Assembly: GCA_029060725.1 (NCBI GenBank)
Contig: JAIDTL010000038.1
Span: 1-64,000 of the forward strand
DNA from: Muribaculaceae bacterium
GTDB lineage: Bacteria; Bacteroidota; Bacteroidia; Bacteroidales; Muribaculaceae
Length of the DNA stretch: 64,000 nt
Direction of reading: 5' to 3'
The position numbers were made by a program, and so were the translations under genes. The notes beneath the pieces were generated by a model that was not told where the DNA came from, did not search any database, and saw only the letters and a program-made list of their open reading frames with translations. Below are positions 1 to 8,659 of this stretch, in pieces (position 1 is the first letter of the stretch; the number at the start of each line of letters is the position of its first letter).

Positions 1-194
1 ATTTCATAAAGATCAGAACTCTTCAGATGCTTCACGAATTTTGTTGACACATTATACACCGTCGCCATTACATTGATCACGTAGTCAAATTTTTTCTGAA
101 CCCTTTCAGGTTGACTGAAATAAAATTGATCAAATTCAGGTGTCGGAAATATTCGTCTCACTTCCTCTCCGTTATATTCATCGTTTGAATTCAT
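1..194 (-). CDS. RelE/Gp49-like toxin, N-terminal part (cut by window edge)
   Basis: An open frame runs from an ATG at 194 leftwards off the window, giving about 64 residues that begin MNSNDEYNGEEVRRIF and include FPTPEFDQFYFSQPERVQ and KFVKHLKSSDLYE. The pattern of an aromatic-rich start, a short helix and a K-x-L-x-x-x-x-LYE segment is that of phage-derived Gp49-like (DUF891) toxins of the RelE/ParE superfamily, which in type II toxin-antitoxin modules usually precede an HTH antitoxin. The catalytic end and any antitoxin gene lie outside the window, so function and completeness cannot be judged. Assigned by family resemblance only. Confidence 0.6.
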   Translation of the reverse strand, partial: MNSNDEYNGEEVRRIFPTPEFDQFYFSQPERVQKKFDYVINVMATVYNVSTKFVKHLKSSDLYE

Positions 195-244
195 GTCGCA
201 AATATAATCAATTAGTGATAATTCTCCAAATTATTTAGCAATTA

Positions 245-1693
245 TTATTCCGTAAGGTCTTCGACTTCTTTAAATCGTCTCCCCAAAATTTCCTCCATAT
301 TGGGACTAAGGTATCTTTTATCCGAGTCAACGGCTATCACCACAAGGTCTTTGCCCGGAGTCGGTATAAGCTTATAATGATCCTCATCGGTCTTACCGAT
401 ATAGGTCACTCTTCCGTCTGTAGGGTTCATTGTCCAGACATTCTTCTCCTTTCCCGATATCTTGCCGAAGTCAATTTCCATCGGCCGCCCCGTATGATTA
501 TAAGCCAACAAATAGTCTTTCCCTCGCGTAGCAAGAATCCTGTCATACCTTGTGCCATTGTTGATGATGATGCTTTGGTCTGCCACTCTCTCGAAATAAG
601 GGAAAGCCAACATCAGCCGTTTCAAATACTTCATCTGTTTTCTGCCCGGGTCATCAATAGCCACATACCATGGCTTATTGATTCCATCAGCAAAATAAGC
701 GGAAGGAAGTCCCGGACGGATAAACTGCATGACATTGTTATGCCCGTATGTATGACCGCAAGAGCCACCGAACACCGACCAATAGGCATATCTCCTTACG
801 TCCTTGTCATTCCATAAAGGCTCATCTGCACTGTGCAATCCCTTTGGTATATTCTCATAGCTCGGTTCCCCGTCAAGCACCGGTTTTATTGGAGCATACT
901 TTCTGACAGAGTCCACATACATCCAAGAGTCTTCCTCTGTCCCGTCAGGGATAGGATAATCCTTGTTCCCCATTCGCTGGTCATAGCGGCGGTGACCACT
1001 CTGAAACAAATGGAAATCCAACCAATCGCTGTCAGCAAACCATCTTGCCGAAGTAGTGCGTCCACGAGGATGGAAGGTCATCAAGTGCTCCCGATCATTA
1101 GCCTTTATGCTTTTCGCAAGGGCTTCCCAAACCTCTGTCTTCACATCCCCCTGTATATCGCCCCCAATTATCCAGATAATGTTTCTTTTATCGCCATATC
1201 GCTTAGCCAAAAACTCACCGTATGTTTTTGCCTGCTCCTCATTCATAAGCCCCCCTTTCACGAGGCCGCCCCAAATGCAAACCATGCCGATGTAGATGCC
1301 ATTTCTCTCCGCAGTTTCTATTATATAGTCCAAATGCTCCCAGTAGCCATATTCTCCCGGTTTTGACGCCGCATCAAGGTTCCATCCGTCCGGATGCGAC
1401 ATCTTGCCGTAGCGATTGAATGAGGGCACCCCGTTTAGTACTTGTACCTGCACCACATTGAATCCCTCTTGTGCAGTCTGCTCAAGATAATGCTGAGCCT
1501 CATCCCGGTCGAGCCGTTGCGGCAGCAGCCACCCCGTATCCCCCAGCCAGAAGAAAGGAGTCCCATCCTCATGCTGCAGATACAGCCCATTGTCAGAAAC
1601 CCGGAGAGCCCCATGCTCCCAAGGCTTCTCCGCCGCCCCCAGCGAAAAAGTAAAAAAGAAAAGTGAAATTATAGAAAATAATATCGACTTCAT
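245..1693 (-). CDS. GH140-type (DUF4038) secreted glycoside hydrolase, apiosidase-like
   Basis: A 482-residue protein with an N-terminal signal peptide (residues 1-20, ending around SLGAAEKPW). The body has the TIM-barrel pattern of DUF4038/GH140: FFWLGDTGWLL near residue 48, WIIGGD with Asp179, and PVLDGEPSYE with Glu276, which are the positions expected for the two catalytic acids in the family. The last 90 residues resemble the putative collagen-binding domain usually attached to DUF4038 proteins. The characterised GH140 is an apiosidase acting on rhamnogalacturonan II, so periplasmic or surface pectin side-chain hydrolysis is the likely role, by family. It stands alone on the minus strand, about 50 bases downstream of the toxin start, with a repeat-rich region upstream. 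The exact substrate is unproven. Confidence 0.82.
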   Translation of the reverse strand: MKSILFSIISLFFFTFSLGAAEKPWEHGALRVSDNGLYLQHEDGTPFFWLGDTGWLLPQRLDRDEAQHYLEQTAQEGFNVVQVQVLNGVPSFNRYGKMSHPDGWNLDAASKPGEYGYWEHLDYIIETAERNGIYIGMVCIWGGLVKGGLMNEEQAKTYGEFLAKRYGDKRNIIWIIGGDIQGDVKTEVWEALAKSIKANDREHLMTFHPRGRTTSARWFADSDWLDFHLFQSGHRRYDQRMGNKDYPIPDGTEEDSWMYVDSVRKYAPIKPVLDGEPSYENIPKGLHSADEPLWNDKDVRRYAYWSVFGGSCGHTYGHNNVMQFIRPGLPSAYFADGINKPWYVAIDDPGRKQMKYLKRLMLAFPYFERVADQSIIINNGTRYDRILATRGKDYLLAYNHTGRPMEIDFGKISGKEKNVWTMNPTDGRVTYIGKTDEDHYKLIPTPGKDLVVIAVDSDKRYLSPNMEEILGRRFKEVEDLTE

Positions 1694-1703
1694 AATATAA
1701 TTT

Positions 1704-2334
1704 TATTCAAGTTTCGTTTGTTCTTGCATATATAGATTCGTCATCCCTTAGCGCAGAAACTGCGCTTGAGCGATGCAAGTTCCAGGCGATGCTATGCAAA
1801 ATTTGATAGTTCATAGTTTATCGTTCATCATTCATCATTTATAATTTATAATTCATAATTTATTTAAGTTTCGCTTGTTCTTGTATGTTGAAGTGCAATC
1901 CCTTAGCGCAGGAACTGCGCTTGTTCTCTGCGCACTCCGGGCGAGGCGTAGCAGCCCGCAATCATTGCGTGCTTGCCAAAACCAAGTCGCGAAGCTATAA
2001 TTGATCGTTAATCGTTTATAGCTAATAGTTTCTCAGCGAGCCCTTTGCGCCTTTGCGTGATGATAAAAGGTCTTACGAAAGTTGAGTAATTTATAATTCA
2101 TAATTTATAATTCATAGTTTATCGTTTATAGTTTATAGTTCATCGTTTATCGTTCATAATTTATCGTTTATCGTTAATCGTTAAGTAGTTTGACAAATTA
2201 AAAGTATAATATCATAAATGTTTTATCATCTGAATTTCAGAGTCTAACAATTATGCATTATGCATTATGAATTATGCATTCCTACTTAATCGTTCATCGT
2301 TGAATAATACTTCTATCTTGCAAAATTAGCTAAA
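1704..2334. repeat. Dispersed repeat copies and AT-rich low-complexity DNA
   Basis: This gene-free stretch holds a partial (1704-1790) and a near-complete (1863-2088) copy of a dispersed element that starts with AAGTTTCGCTTGTTC, contains the hairpin GCGCAGGAACTGCGC and ends with CGAAAGTTGAG. The two ends are imperfect inverted repeats. After it come many short variants of TTATCGTTCATAATTTATAG, an AT-rich low-complexity run. No convincing gene is seen. Related copies occur at eight or more other places in the window. Confidence 0.75.
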
Positions 2335-2408
2335 ATCTACTGAAATATCAAATTGCGACCCAAGTTTAATAACAAACACTCTCCGACTGCCTCAAGCCAA
2401 GTCAACCA

Positions 2409-2838
2409 GAGTAGTTAGCACTCTCCGAGTGCGTCAAGCCGCGTCAAGCCAACGTAATAAAGCATGCTCCGCATGCGCCCCTCCGAGTCATTCAGAGTAG
2501 TTAGCACTCTCCGAGTGCGTCAAGCCGAGTCAAACCAACGTAATAAAGCATGCTCCGCATGCGCCCCACCAAGTCATGCAGAGTAGTTAGCACTCTCCGA
2601 GTGCGTCAAGCCCAGTCAAACCAACGTAATAAAGCATGCTCCGCATGCGCCCCACCAAGTCAACCAGAGTAGTTAGCACTCTCCGAGTGCGTCAAGCCGA
2701 GTCATACCAACGTAATAAAGTATGCTCCGCATGCGCCCCACCAAGTCAAGCAGAGTAGTTAGCACTCTCCGAGTGCGTCAACCCGAGTCAAACCAACGTA
2801 ATAAAGCATGCTCCGCATGCGCCCCACCGCGTCCATTA
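2409..2838. repeat. Tandem array, five copies of an 86-bp unit with two hairpins
   Basis: The string GAGTAGTTAGC starts at 2409, 2495, 2581, 2667 and 2753, exactly 86 bp apart. Each unit carries two small palindromes with the same TCC loop: GCACTC-TCC-GAGTGC and GCATGC-TCC-GCATGC. Copies differ at only a few bases. Single half-units occur at 17137-17175 and 18775-18835, so this is an expanded form of a dispersed palindromic repeat. There are no unique spacers, so it is not a CRISPR array. Confidence 0.92.
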
Positions 2839-2861
2839 TGAAACCTTCAATGCAAAGCAGC

Positions 2862-2992
2862 CCATAATCTTAGCGTGCTTACAATAACCGAGACGCAAAG
2901 CAAAATTGATAGTTAATAGTCAATAGTTGATAAAATCTCTGCCCCCTTGCGTAATAATAAAAAGAGCAAGCTTATCGTAAGAAAGTGAGGAA
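2862..2992. repeat. Degenerate copy of the dispersed element
   Basis: The segment keeps the order seen in fuller copies: GCAGCCCATAATC, TTAGCGTGCTTAC, an AT-rich TTGATAGTTAATAG run, CCCTTGCGTAATAAT and a final GTAAGAAAGTGAGG, but has diverged strongly. No gene is seen in it. Confidence 0.5.
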
Positions 2993-3014
2993 TTAGCAAA
3001 TATTTCATAAATTT

Positions 3015-3046
3015 CTTGTATTTCTTTTGTTAATATATTATCTTTG
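3015..3046 (+). promoter_or_regulatory. Bacteroidetes-type promoter for hicBA
   Basis: CTTG (3015-3018), 20 bases, TATCTTTG (3039-3046). This matches the Bacteroidetes consensus of TTTG and TAnnTTTG with one mismatch in the distal box. The expected start site leaves a leader of about 18 bases before the hicB ATG. Confidence 0.6.
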
Positions 3047-3070
3047 CATATATAATTCTGAAATAGTAAT

Positions 3071-3448
3071 ATGAATATGGAATCAGTAAATAAAATAACA
3101 AATCAGGGAAAAAGCATAAAGGTTTCTCTCGACGTTTACTTGTTTATGGATGGAGATTCCTATATCGCTTATAGTCCGGCTCTTGACCTCAGTGGATATG
3201 GAACTTCAGAAGAAGAAGCGAAACAGTCATTCAGTATAGTTATAGAACAATATATTAAATATGGACTTTCAACGCATTCTCTCGTGAAAGATCTCCGTGA
3301 GCATGGATGGAAAGTAAAATCATTCAAACAACGGAAGATGTCTGCCCCTTCATTCGACATGCTTTTAAATAGGAATGAAACATTCCGTGATATTCTTCAG
3401 AATAAGGAATATAGAAAGGTCTCCGAACCTTTCCCTGAAGTTTGTTGA
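3071..3448 (+). CDS. hicB: HicB-family antitoxin
   Basis: A 125-residue protein with the HicB partially degraded RNase H-like fold: IKVSLDVYLFMDGDSYIAYSPALDLSGYGTS, followed by EEEAKQSFSIVIEQYI. In the family this protein binds and neutralises the HicA mRNA interferase and often represses its own operon. The C-terminal half (from about residue 75) is charged and does not show a clear HTH or RHH motif. HicA follows two bases after the stop, an antitoxin-first order that also occurs in HicBA loci. A good promoter lies just upstream. Type II toxin-antitoxin assignment is strong because both partners are present. Confidence 0.82.
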   Translation: MNMESVNKITNQGKSIKVSLDVYLFMDGDSYIAYSPALDLSGYGTSEEEAKQSFSIVIEQYIKYGLSTHSLVKDLREHGWKVKSFKQRKMSAPSFDMLLNRNETFRDILQNKEYRKVSEPFPEVC

Positions 3449-3450
3449 TT

Positions 3451-3690
3451 ATGAATACAAGGAAGCTGGCAAATATTCCATTGAGTGAATTCAGAACTTT
3501 TCTTGAAAAAGCAGGGTGCATTTCAGAAAAAATCAAGGGTGGTCATGAAAAATGGACGCGTCCTGGACTACTGCGGCCTATTATTATTCAAACTCATATT
3601 GACCCTGTTCCCGAATTTATTGTTAAGAACACTTTGCGAAATCTCGGATTGACAAAAGCAGACTTCTTCCAAATTCTTTTCTGCCAATAA
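3451..3690 (+). CDS. hicA: HicA-family mRNA interferase toxin
   Basis: A 79-residue protein starting at ATG 3451 (MNTRKLANIPLSEF). A TTG three codons upstream in the same frame could extend it, but the ATG gives the usual HicA start. It shows the double-stranded-RNA-binding-like HicA core: SEFRTFLEKAGC, the catalytic-type histidine in KGGHEKW, and HIDPVPEFIVKNTLRNLGL. HicA toxins cleave mRNA and cause growth arrest when not bound by HicB. It lies two bases after hicB in the same operon. Confidence 0.85.
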   Translation: MNTRKLANIPLSEFRTFLEKAGCISEKIKGGHEKWTRPGLLRPIIIQTHIDPVPEFIVKNTLRNLGLTKADFFQILFCQ

Positions 3691-3818
3691 CAATTAAGGC
3701 GATAAGGCGACCCCCATCTCAGGAGAGCCTATGCTACTTTGCTTCCAATACTCCAAGATCCTCACAATTTTTGATGGATTTTTATTAATTTTGCGATATG
3801 GAAACAGAAAATGAAATA

Positions 3819-4041
3819 TTTAAGTTTCGCCTGTTCTTGTATGTTGAAGTGCAATCTCTTAGCGCAGGAACTGCGCTTGTTCTCTGCGCACTCCGGGCGA
3901 TGCGTAGCAGCCCGTAATCATTGCGTGCTTGCCAAAACCAAGTCGCGAAGCTATATTTGATCGTTAATCGTTTATAGTTAATAGTTTCTCAGCGAGCCCT
4001 TTGCGCCTTTGCGTGAGTTATTTAGTACTTGCGAAAGTTGA
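3819..4041. repeat. Full copy of the dispersed MITE-like element, ending inside the next gene
   Basis: This copy runs from TTTAAGTTTCGCC to TTGCGAAAGTTGAG and matches the copy at 1863-2088 nearly base for base over about 220 bp. Its right end supplies the first codons of the RhuM-like gene at 4029. The left and right ends are imperfect inverted repeats of each other. Confidence 0.8.
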
Positions 4042-4901
4042 GTGAAATAATAATTTATCATCCAGATTCAACTGTTAAACTAGAGGTTCGAATGGAGGGT
4101 GAAACTGTATGGCTGAGTCAAGGACAAATGGCTGAGTTATTCGATAAAGACCAGTCGGTAATAGCACGTCATATCTCAAATGTATTTAAAGAAGGAGAAC
4201 TGGAGAAAGAAAGTAATATGCAAATTTTGCATAATACTCTTTCCAAGTATAAACCAACACAAATTTATAGTTTAGATGTAATCATCTCTGTTGGTTATCG
4301 TGTAAAGTCTAAAAGGGGAACGCAATTCAGACAATGGGCAAACAAAGTGTTGAAAGATTATCTTCTAAGAGGTTATTCTATTAATCATCGTCTATTTCTT
4401 GCAGATAGAAGAGTAGACCAAAAGCTTTTAGAACATGACAAAAGGCTCGACGACTTAACAAATAAGGTTGATTTCCTTGTCAGGACATCTACCCCACCTC
4501 TCGAAGGAGTATTCTTTGATGGACAGATATTTGACGCCTATGCCTTAGTTTGCGATCTAATTCTGAAAGCACAGAAACGGATAATTATAATTGACAACTA
4601 TGCTGACTATTCAGTACTGAGGCAACTCGACAAACGCGCTACGGGAGTACACGCTCTGATATACACATCTAATAAAAATGAAGCAATAAAGACGGATATA
4701 AAGCGACATAATTCCCAATATCCATCCATAGAATTAAGACTGTTCGCAAAAGCTCATGATAGATTCCTTATCATCGATGATACAATTTATCACATAGGGG
4801 CTTCTTTGAAGGATTTAGGCAAAAAGCTATTCGCATTTTCTCGATTGGAAGAGATGAGTGCAAATGAATTACTTTCTCGTATAGAAAATAGTATCCTATA
4901 G
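4029..4901 (+). CDS. RhuM-like protein with PLD-like C-terminal domain
   Basis: A 290-residue protein. Residues 5-110 carry the RhuM core seen in virulence RhuM family proteins: SEIIIYHPDS, VRMEGETVWLSQGQMAELF, SVIARHISNVFKEGEL, and YSLDVIISVGYRVKSKRGTQFRQWANKVL. The C-terminal half (160-290) has IIIIDNYADYSVLRQL and HDRFLIIDDTIYHIGASLKDLG, a phospholipase D-like HxK/D pattern often fused to this domain. There is no ATG near the start. The frame opens after a TAG, with TTG at 4029 and 4038, both inside the dispersed repeat, so the native start was probably replaced or disturbed. The function of RhuM proteins is unknown. They are common in islands and mobile DNA. Confidence 0.75.
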   Translation: MRKLSEIIIYHPDSTVKLEVRMEGETVWLSQGQMAELFDKDQSVIARHISNVFKEGELEKESNMQILHNTLSKYKPTQIYSLDVIISVGYRVKSKRGTQFRQWANKVLKDYLLRGYSINHRLFLADRRVDQKLLEHDKRLDDLTNKVDFLVRTSTPPLEGVFFDGQIFDAYALVCDLILKAQKRIIIIDNYADYSVLRQLDKRATGVHALIYTSNKNEAIKTDIKRHNSQYPSIELRLFAKAHDRFLIIDDTIYHIGASLKDLGKKLFAFSRLEEMSANELLSRIENSIL

Positions 4902-4952
4902 GAATAAAACAGTTTTCTCACATAATCAAAAATATGTTGATATAATTCAAAA

Positions 4953-4978
4953 AGGCGACTCCGAAATTGGAGCCGCCT
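4953..4978 (-). terminator. Rho-independent terminator of the BspA-like gene
   Basis: Read on the minus strand, AGGCGGCTCC pairs with GGAGTCGCCT around a six-base loop (one G-T pair) and is followed by a T run. It sits about 175 bases after the stop of the BspA-like gene. A related hairpin lies at 8268-8292 after the truncated paralogue. Confidence 0.75.
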
Positions 4979-5153
4979 CTTTACATTACCGTCTCAATGC
5001 CTCCTGCATTGATCGCTTATAATTTATAACTAATAATTTATAGTTATATTTTACTTGCGAATAAACTTCTTACAACCATCCCCAGCCCAGTTTGTTCCCC
5101 GCCAAGCCGCTTGCGGCGCCTCCCCAACCAGCCCCAAAATCCCAGAAACCAAA

Positions 5154-8108
5154 TTATTTTATCAGAATCTTACGCGATTCAGACCCTTTCCTTACAATAT
5201 AATATCCCGGAGCAAGCGACTCGATACCCGAACCAATCTTCATACCGGAGATGGTGTAGACTTCTACAGTAGAATCAGTGGATTCAAAGACCGAATTAAC
5301 TCCATCGGGATTGTATAGCTCAGTATGCACAAATTCACACCATGGCCAAACCAAAGCAGCCTTAGCCAAACCCTTCTCCGGCATCCGAAGAATCGCATTA
5401 TTATAGACGTAATATGAGAACAGACTTCCATATCTATAATCGCTCTGCGACACATCGACAGGGTCTTCCGTATCATACTCAACCAATTCGGTTTTTGTAT
5501 TGTCGAAAGCCTGCAGGCCAAATGTCTCCACTGATGCAGGAATACGAATATAAGCTGGATGACCACAGTTGTAAAAGGCGTAGTCTCCGATTTCCGTGAC
5601 TCCATCGGAAATCCGGATACTCCGCAATCCGGTACATGTCTGAAATGCGGAAAATCCTATTGAATTCACACTCTCTGGAATCTCCACTTCCGTCAGAGCC
5701 GAGCAATAGGCAAATGCTCCTTTCTCAATAAGCGAAAGCCCCTTACCGAGGATGGCTTCGGAAAGCGAAGTGCAAGAAATAAACGCCTGCTCTCCAATGC
5801 ACTCCACACTGTCAGGAATCCTTATTGATGTTAGAGAGTTGCATCCTGAACAGAATTCATAAGGAATTTCCTTTACCCCCTCTGGAATATTGACATAAGA
5901 GAGGCTGTTGCAGAAATAGAAAGCACCCATCCCCAGTTCTTCGATTCCCTCAGGCAGACTTACCGAAGTGATCGTCCGATTTAAATAAAATGCGAGGGCT
6001 CCGACTTTAACCACACTGTAGGCTTTTCCATTGCGGAAGACCTTATCTGGAATTATAATATCTCCTTCTACATCGTTATAGGCAGCCACACGGCATATAG
6101 CCTCATCCTCATCAAGCACAGCATAGCGAATGCCCTCATAAGTAAAGACAGGACCATCACCGGCAACCACCGAAAGCGAACATACCGCAGACACGTATGC
6201 CTCCTTGTCAGTAGCGGAAATGAGGCATTTGCCGGGACCTACCGCCAAAACATTACCCTTGTCATCAACCGTAGCAACATTTTCATCCGAAGATGCCCAA
6301 CTCAGTGAGGATGTCATTTCTCCTTCAGGTATTCCGGATGCTACGATTCGGAATGACTCTCCTGCCTCCCCGCGCCATCTTTGTGTATCGAAAATGATTC
6401 TCTCCAATTGTGACACTGAAGGGGTGAATGTTTCAATTTTCTGAAACCTGCACCAAGGCTCAACCTGACGGTACGCATCCAAAGCATCCTCCTTTACATA
6501 AAGAGTGGCTTGGGCGAAGATTCTATCAGAATAAAACATGTCTCCCTCAACAGCCGGAGGATTGGTGGCTGCGCAAAAGACATTAAGTAGATTTTCACAA
6601 CCAACAAATACCGATTCTTCTATCTTTTCAAGCGAAGATGGAAGATAGACAGTAGTTAAATCGACACAATTACTGAATACCCCCCATTCGACAAGCTTTA
6701 TCCTGTCGGGAAGCCTGACAGAACTAAGGCGTGAACATCCATGGAGTGCTCCATTCTTAATGGTCTCCAAAGATTCAGGAAAATGGATCGATGCCAATTG
6801 GGTGCAATTGCTGAATATTCCTTCTGGCAACTCTGTCATTGACTCAGGAAGATAAATGTTTTCAAGATGATTGCAATCAATGAATATGTCGGTTCCATAT
6901 TCAGTTACAGATTCTGGAATCTTGATCAAGGTCAAGGAGCGACATGCCTGAAAGGCGTGGGAATCCAGCTTCTCGAGACTCTCAGGTAAGTCTATGGTTT
7001 CAAGTGAGATACAGTAAGCAAAAGATCCAAAGCCGATACTCTTGAGACCTCTTGGGAGAGCTAACGATTTTAGACTCCCACATTTGTTAAAAGCATGTGG
7101 TTCGATTTCTTTGACAGATACAGGCAGCCCTATAAAAATCAGGGACTGACAACCCTCGAAAGTAGACATTTGGACTCGATCAATTCGTTCTGGCAAATTG
7201 ATCGATATTAGTGAAGAACATCCATTGAAAGCACTCCATCCAATATATTCCACAGCATCTGGAATTTCCAATGATGTAAGGCTTGAACACCGAGAGAAAA
7301 CTGCGCTTTCTATTATCTTGACATTTTCCGGTATACAGATAGAAGATAGGGAAGAGCATCCTGAAAAGAGTCCATGTTCAAGTGTTTCCAGACCAGAAGG
7401 TATGGTGATATTTTCAAGTGTCACGCAACCGGCGAAAGCTCTTCTACCGAGCCGGTTGCACGATTCCGATAATTCTATCGTCTTCAAATTCACGCAGTCA
7501 ACGAATACTTCTTCTCCAATCATATTGGCACCCGAAACGTCAATTGAAGTGAGACTTGCACACCTACCGAATGCATAGTCGTCAATGTGCACTACCGAAT
7601 TAGGAATTGAGATGGAAGAAAGAGCCTTGCAGTCATAGAATGTAGAGCGTTTTATTTCCTTTGTACTCTCTGGCCAACTTATGGTTCTCAGCGCTGTACT
7701 CCCGAACGCCCCCGCTCCAACATTGCGTATGCCTGATGGAAGATTGATCTCAGAAAGTGATTCACAATATTCGAATGCATCTTCTCCGATCTCAAGCATT
7801 GAATCGGGAAGTCTGACCGATGTAAGATTTTTGTTTTCTTGAAAAGAATTCTCCCCAATTCCTATGACTTGATAGGAAATTCCATCCTCCTGAATTGATT
7901 CAGGAATAACAAGAACTCCTTCCGTCTGATTACCGGGCTGAAAACCTATTCTACCGAATCGTCCTGCTTTAGTAGCGACTGTTTTTGCTTCTTCGTCAAT
8001 GACAGTATAATTGAGGGTCTGCCCTTCGTAGGTGTACGTGATGTCTCTTGCCGTGAGATGTGTCATCAGCAAAATTGAGAACACGAGTATCGTCAGAAAT
8101 CGTTTCAT
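5154..8108 (-). CDS. BspA-like leucine-rich repeat surface protein with sorting tail
   Basis: A 984-residue protein from ATG 8108. An upstream in-frame ATG at 8198 is rejected because MKRFLTILVFSILLMTHLTARD is a clear signal peptide. From about residue 60 it consists of LRR_5 (BspA/Treponema) repeats of about 23 residues, with cores like FxxCxSLxSIxIPDSV. These are interrupted near residues 590-670 by a bacterial Ig-like (Big_2) region (SSDENVATVDDKGNVLAVGPG) and then resume. The end, VEVYTISGMKIGSGIES then GYYIVRKGSESRKILIK, looks like a Por/type IX secretion sorting tail. Surface adhesion is the role known for BspA relatives. The gene is flanked by direct repeats at 4948-5284 and 8262-8575. 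Confidence 0.85.
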   Translation of the reverse strand: MKRFLTILVFSILLMTHLTARDITYTYEGQTLNYTVIDEEAKTVATKAGRFGRIGFQPGNQTEGVLVIPESIQEDGISYQVIGIGENSFQENKNLTSVRLPDSMLEIGEDAFEYCESLSEINLPSGIRNVGAGAFGSTALRTISWPESTKEIKRSTFYDCKALSSISIPNSVVHIDDYAFGRCASLTSIDVSGANMIGEEVFVDCVNLKTIELSESCNRLGRRAFAGCVTLENITIPSGLETLEHGLFSGCSSLSSICIPENVKIIESAVFSRCSSLTSLEIPDAVEYIGWSAFNGCSSLISINLPERIDRVQMSTFEGCQSLIFIGLPVSVKEIEPHAFNKCGSLKSLALPRGLKSIGFGSFAYCISLETIDLPESLEKLDSHAFQACRSLTLIKIPESVTEYGTDIFIDCNHLENIYLPESMTELPEGIFSNCTQLASIHFPESLETIKNGALHGCSRLSSVRLPDRIKLVEWGVFSNCVDLTTVYLPSSLEKIEESVFVGCENLLNVFCAATNPPAVEGDMFYSDRIFAQATLYVKEDALDAYRQVEPWCRFQKIETFTPSVSQLERIIFDTQRWRGEAGESFRIVASGIPEGEMTSSLSWASSDENVATVDDKGNVLAVGPGKCLISATDKEAYVSAVCSLSVVAGDGPVFTYEGIRYAVLDEDEAICRVAAYNDVEGDIIIPDKVFRNGKAYSVVKVGALAFYLNRTITSVSLPEGIEELGMGAFYFCNSLSYVNIPEGVKEIPYEFCSGCNSLTSIRIPDSVECIGEQAFISCTSLSEAILGKGLSLIEKGAFAYCSALTEVEIPESVNSIGFSAFQTCTGLRSIRISDGVTEIGDYAFYNCGHPAYIRIPASVETFGLQAFDNTKTELVEYDTEDPVDVSQSDYRYGSLFSYYVYNNAILRMPEKGLAKAALVWPWCEFVHTELYNPDGVNSVFESTDSTVEVYTISGMKIGSGIESLAPGYYIVRKGSESRKILIK

Positions 8109-8261
8109 ACTGAATTTGTTTTGAAATATCTGCAAAGATACTAAAAAATCTTGATACTTTTTTTCTTTTACAAAAAAAATCAATTCATTATGAAACAAAA
8201 TCCACTCACTACAAGGTCCCTGTTTGTTTCGGTGTCGGAGCCTATGGCTCCGACAATAAAA

Positions 8262-8575
8262 AAAGGCGACCCCATCCCCGGAGTCGCCTCTTTACATTAC
8301 GGACTCAATGCATCCTACATTAAAAGACCCTTACCATCAGCATAAACAAGACCAACTATCCCCCAGCCCGGTTTGTTCCCCGCCAAGCCGCTTGCGGCGC
8401 CTCCCCAACCAGACCCAAAATCCCAGAAATCAAATTATTTTATCAGAATCTTACGCGATTCAGACCCTTTCCTTTCAATATAATATCCCGGAGCAAGCGA
8501 TTCGATATCCGAAGCAATCTTCACACCCGACAGGGTGTAGACTTCAACAATAGAATCAGTTGTCATAAGGCCTGA
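8262..8575. repeat. Direct repeat matching 4948-5284
   Basis: The block repeats, in the same order and orientation, the terminator hairpin, the TTTACATTAC segment, GTTTGTTCCCCGCCAAGCCG and the last codons of the BspA-like gene. The first 90 bases have diverged and the last 200 are highly similar. The BspA gene is therefore bracketed by direct repeats of about 320 bp. Confidence 0.8.
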
Positions 8576-8605
8576 GTTGACTCTTACTGTAATATATTTA
8601 TCAAA
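8435..8605 (-). pseudogene. Remnant C-terminus of a second BspA-like protein
   Basis: Read on the minus strand the segment encodes SIVEVYTLSGVKIASDIES then GYYIERKGSESRKILIK and a stop, nearly identical to the end of the intact BspA-like protein. There is no start codon or signal peptide, and the next gene begins on the other strand at 8660. This is the tail of a deleted paralogue. Confidence 0.82.
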
Positions 8606-8659
8606 AAATTAGCACAATTCAATAATTTACTTTATCTTTGCAATAAAATCCATCAATAA

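Noticed and set aside
2409-2838. CRISPR array
   Set aside because: The whole 86-bp unit is repeated without variable spacers, and no cas genes are near.
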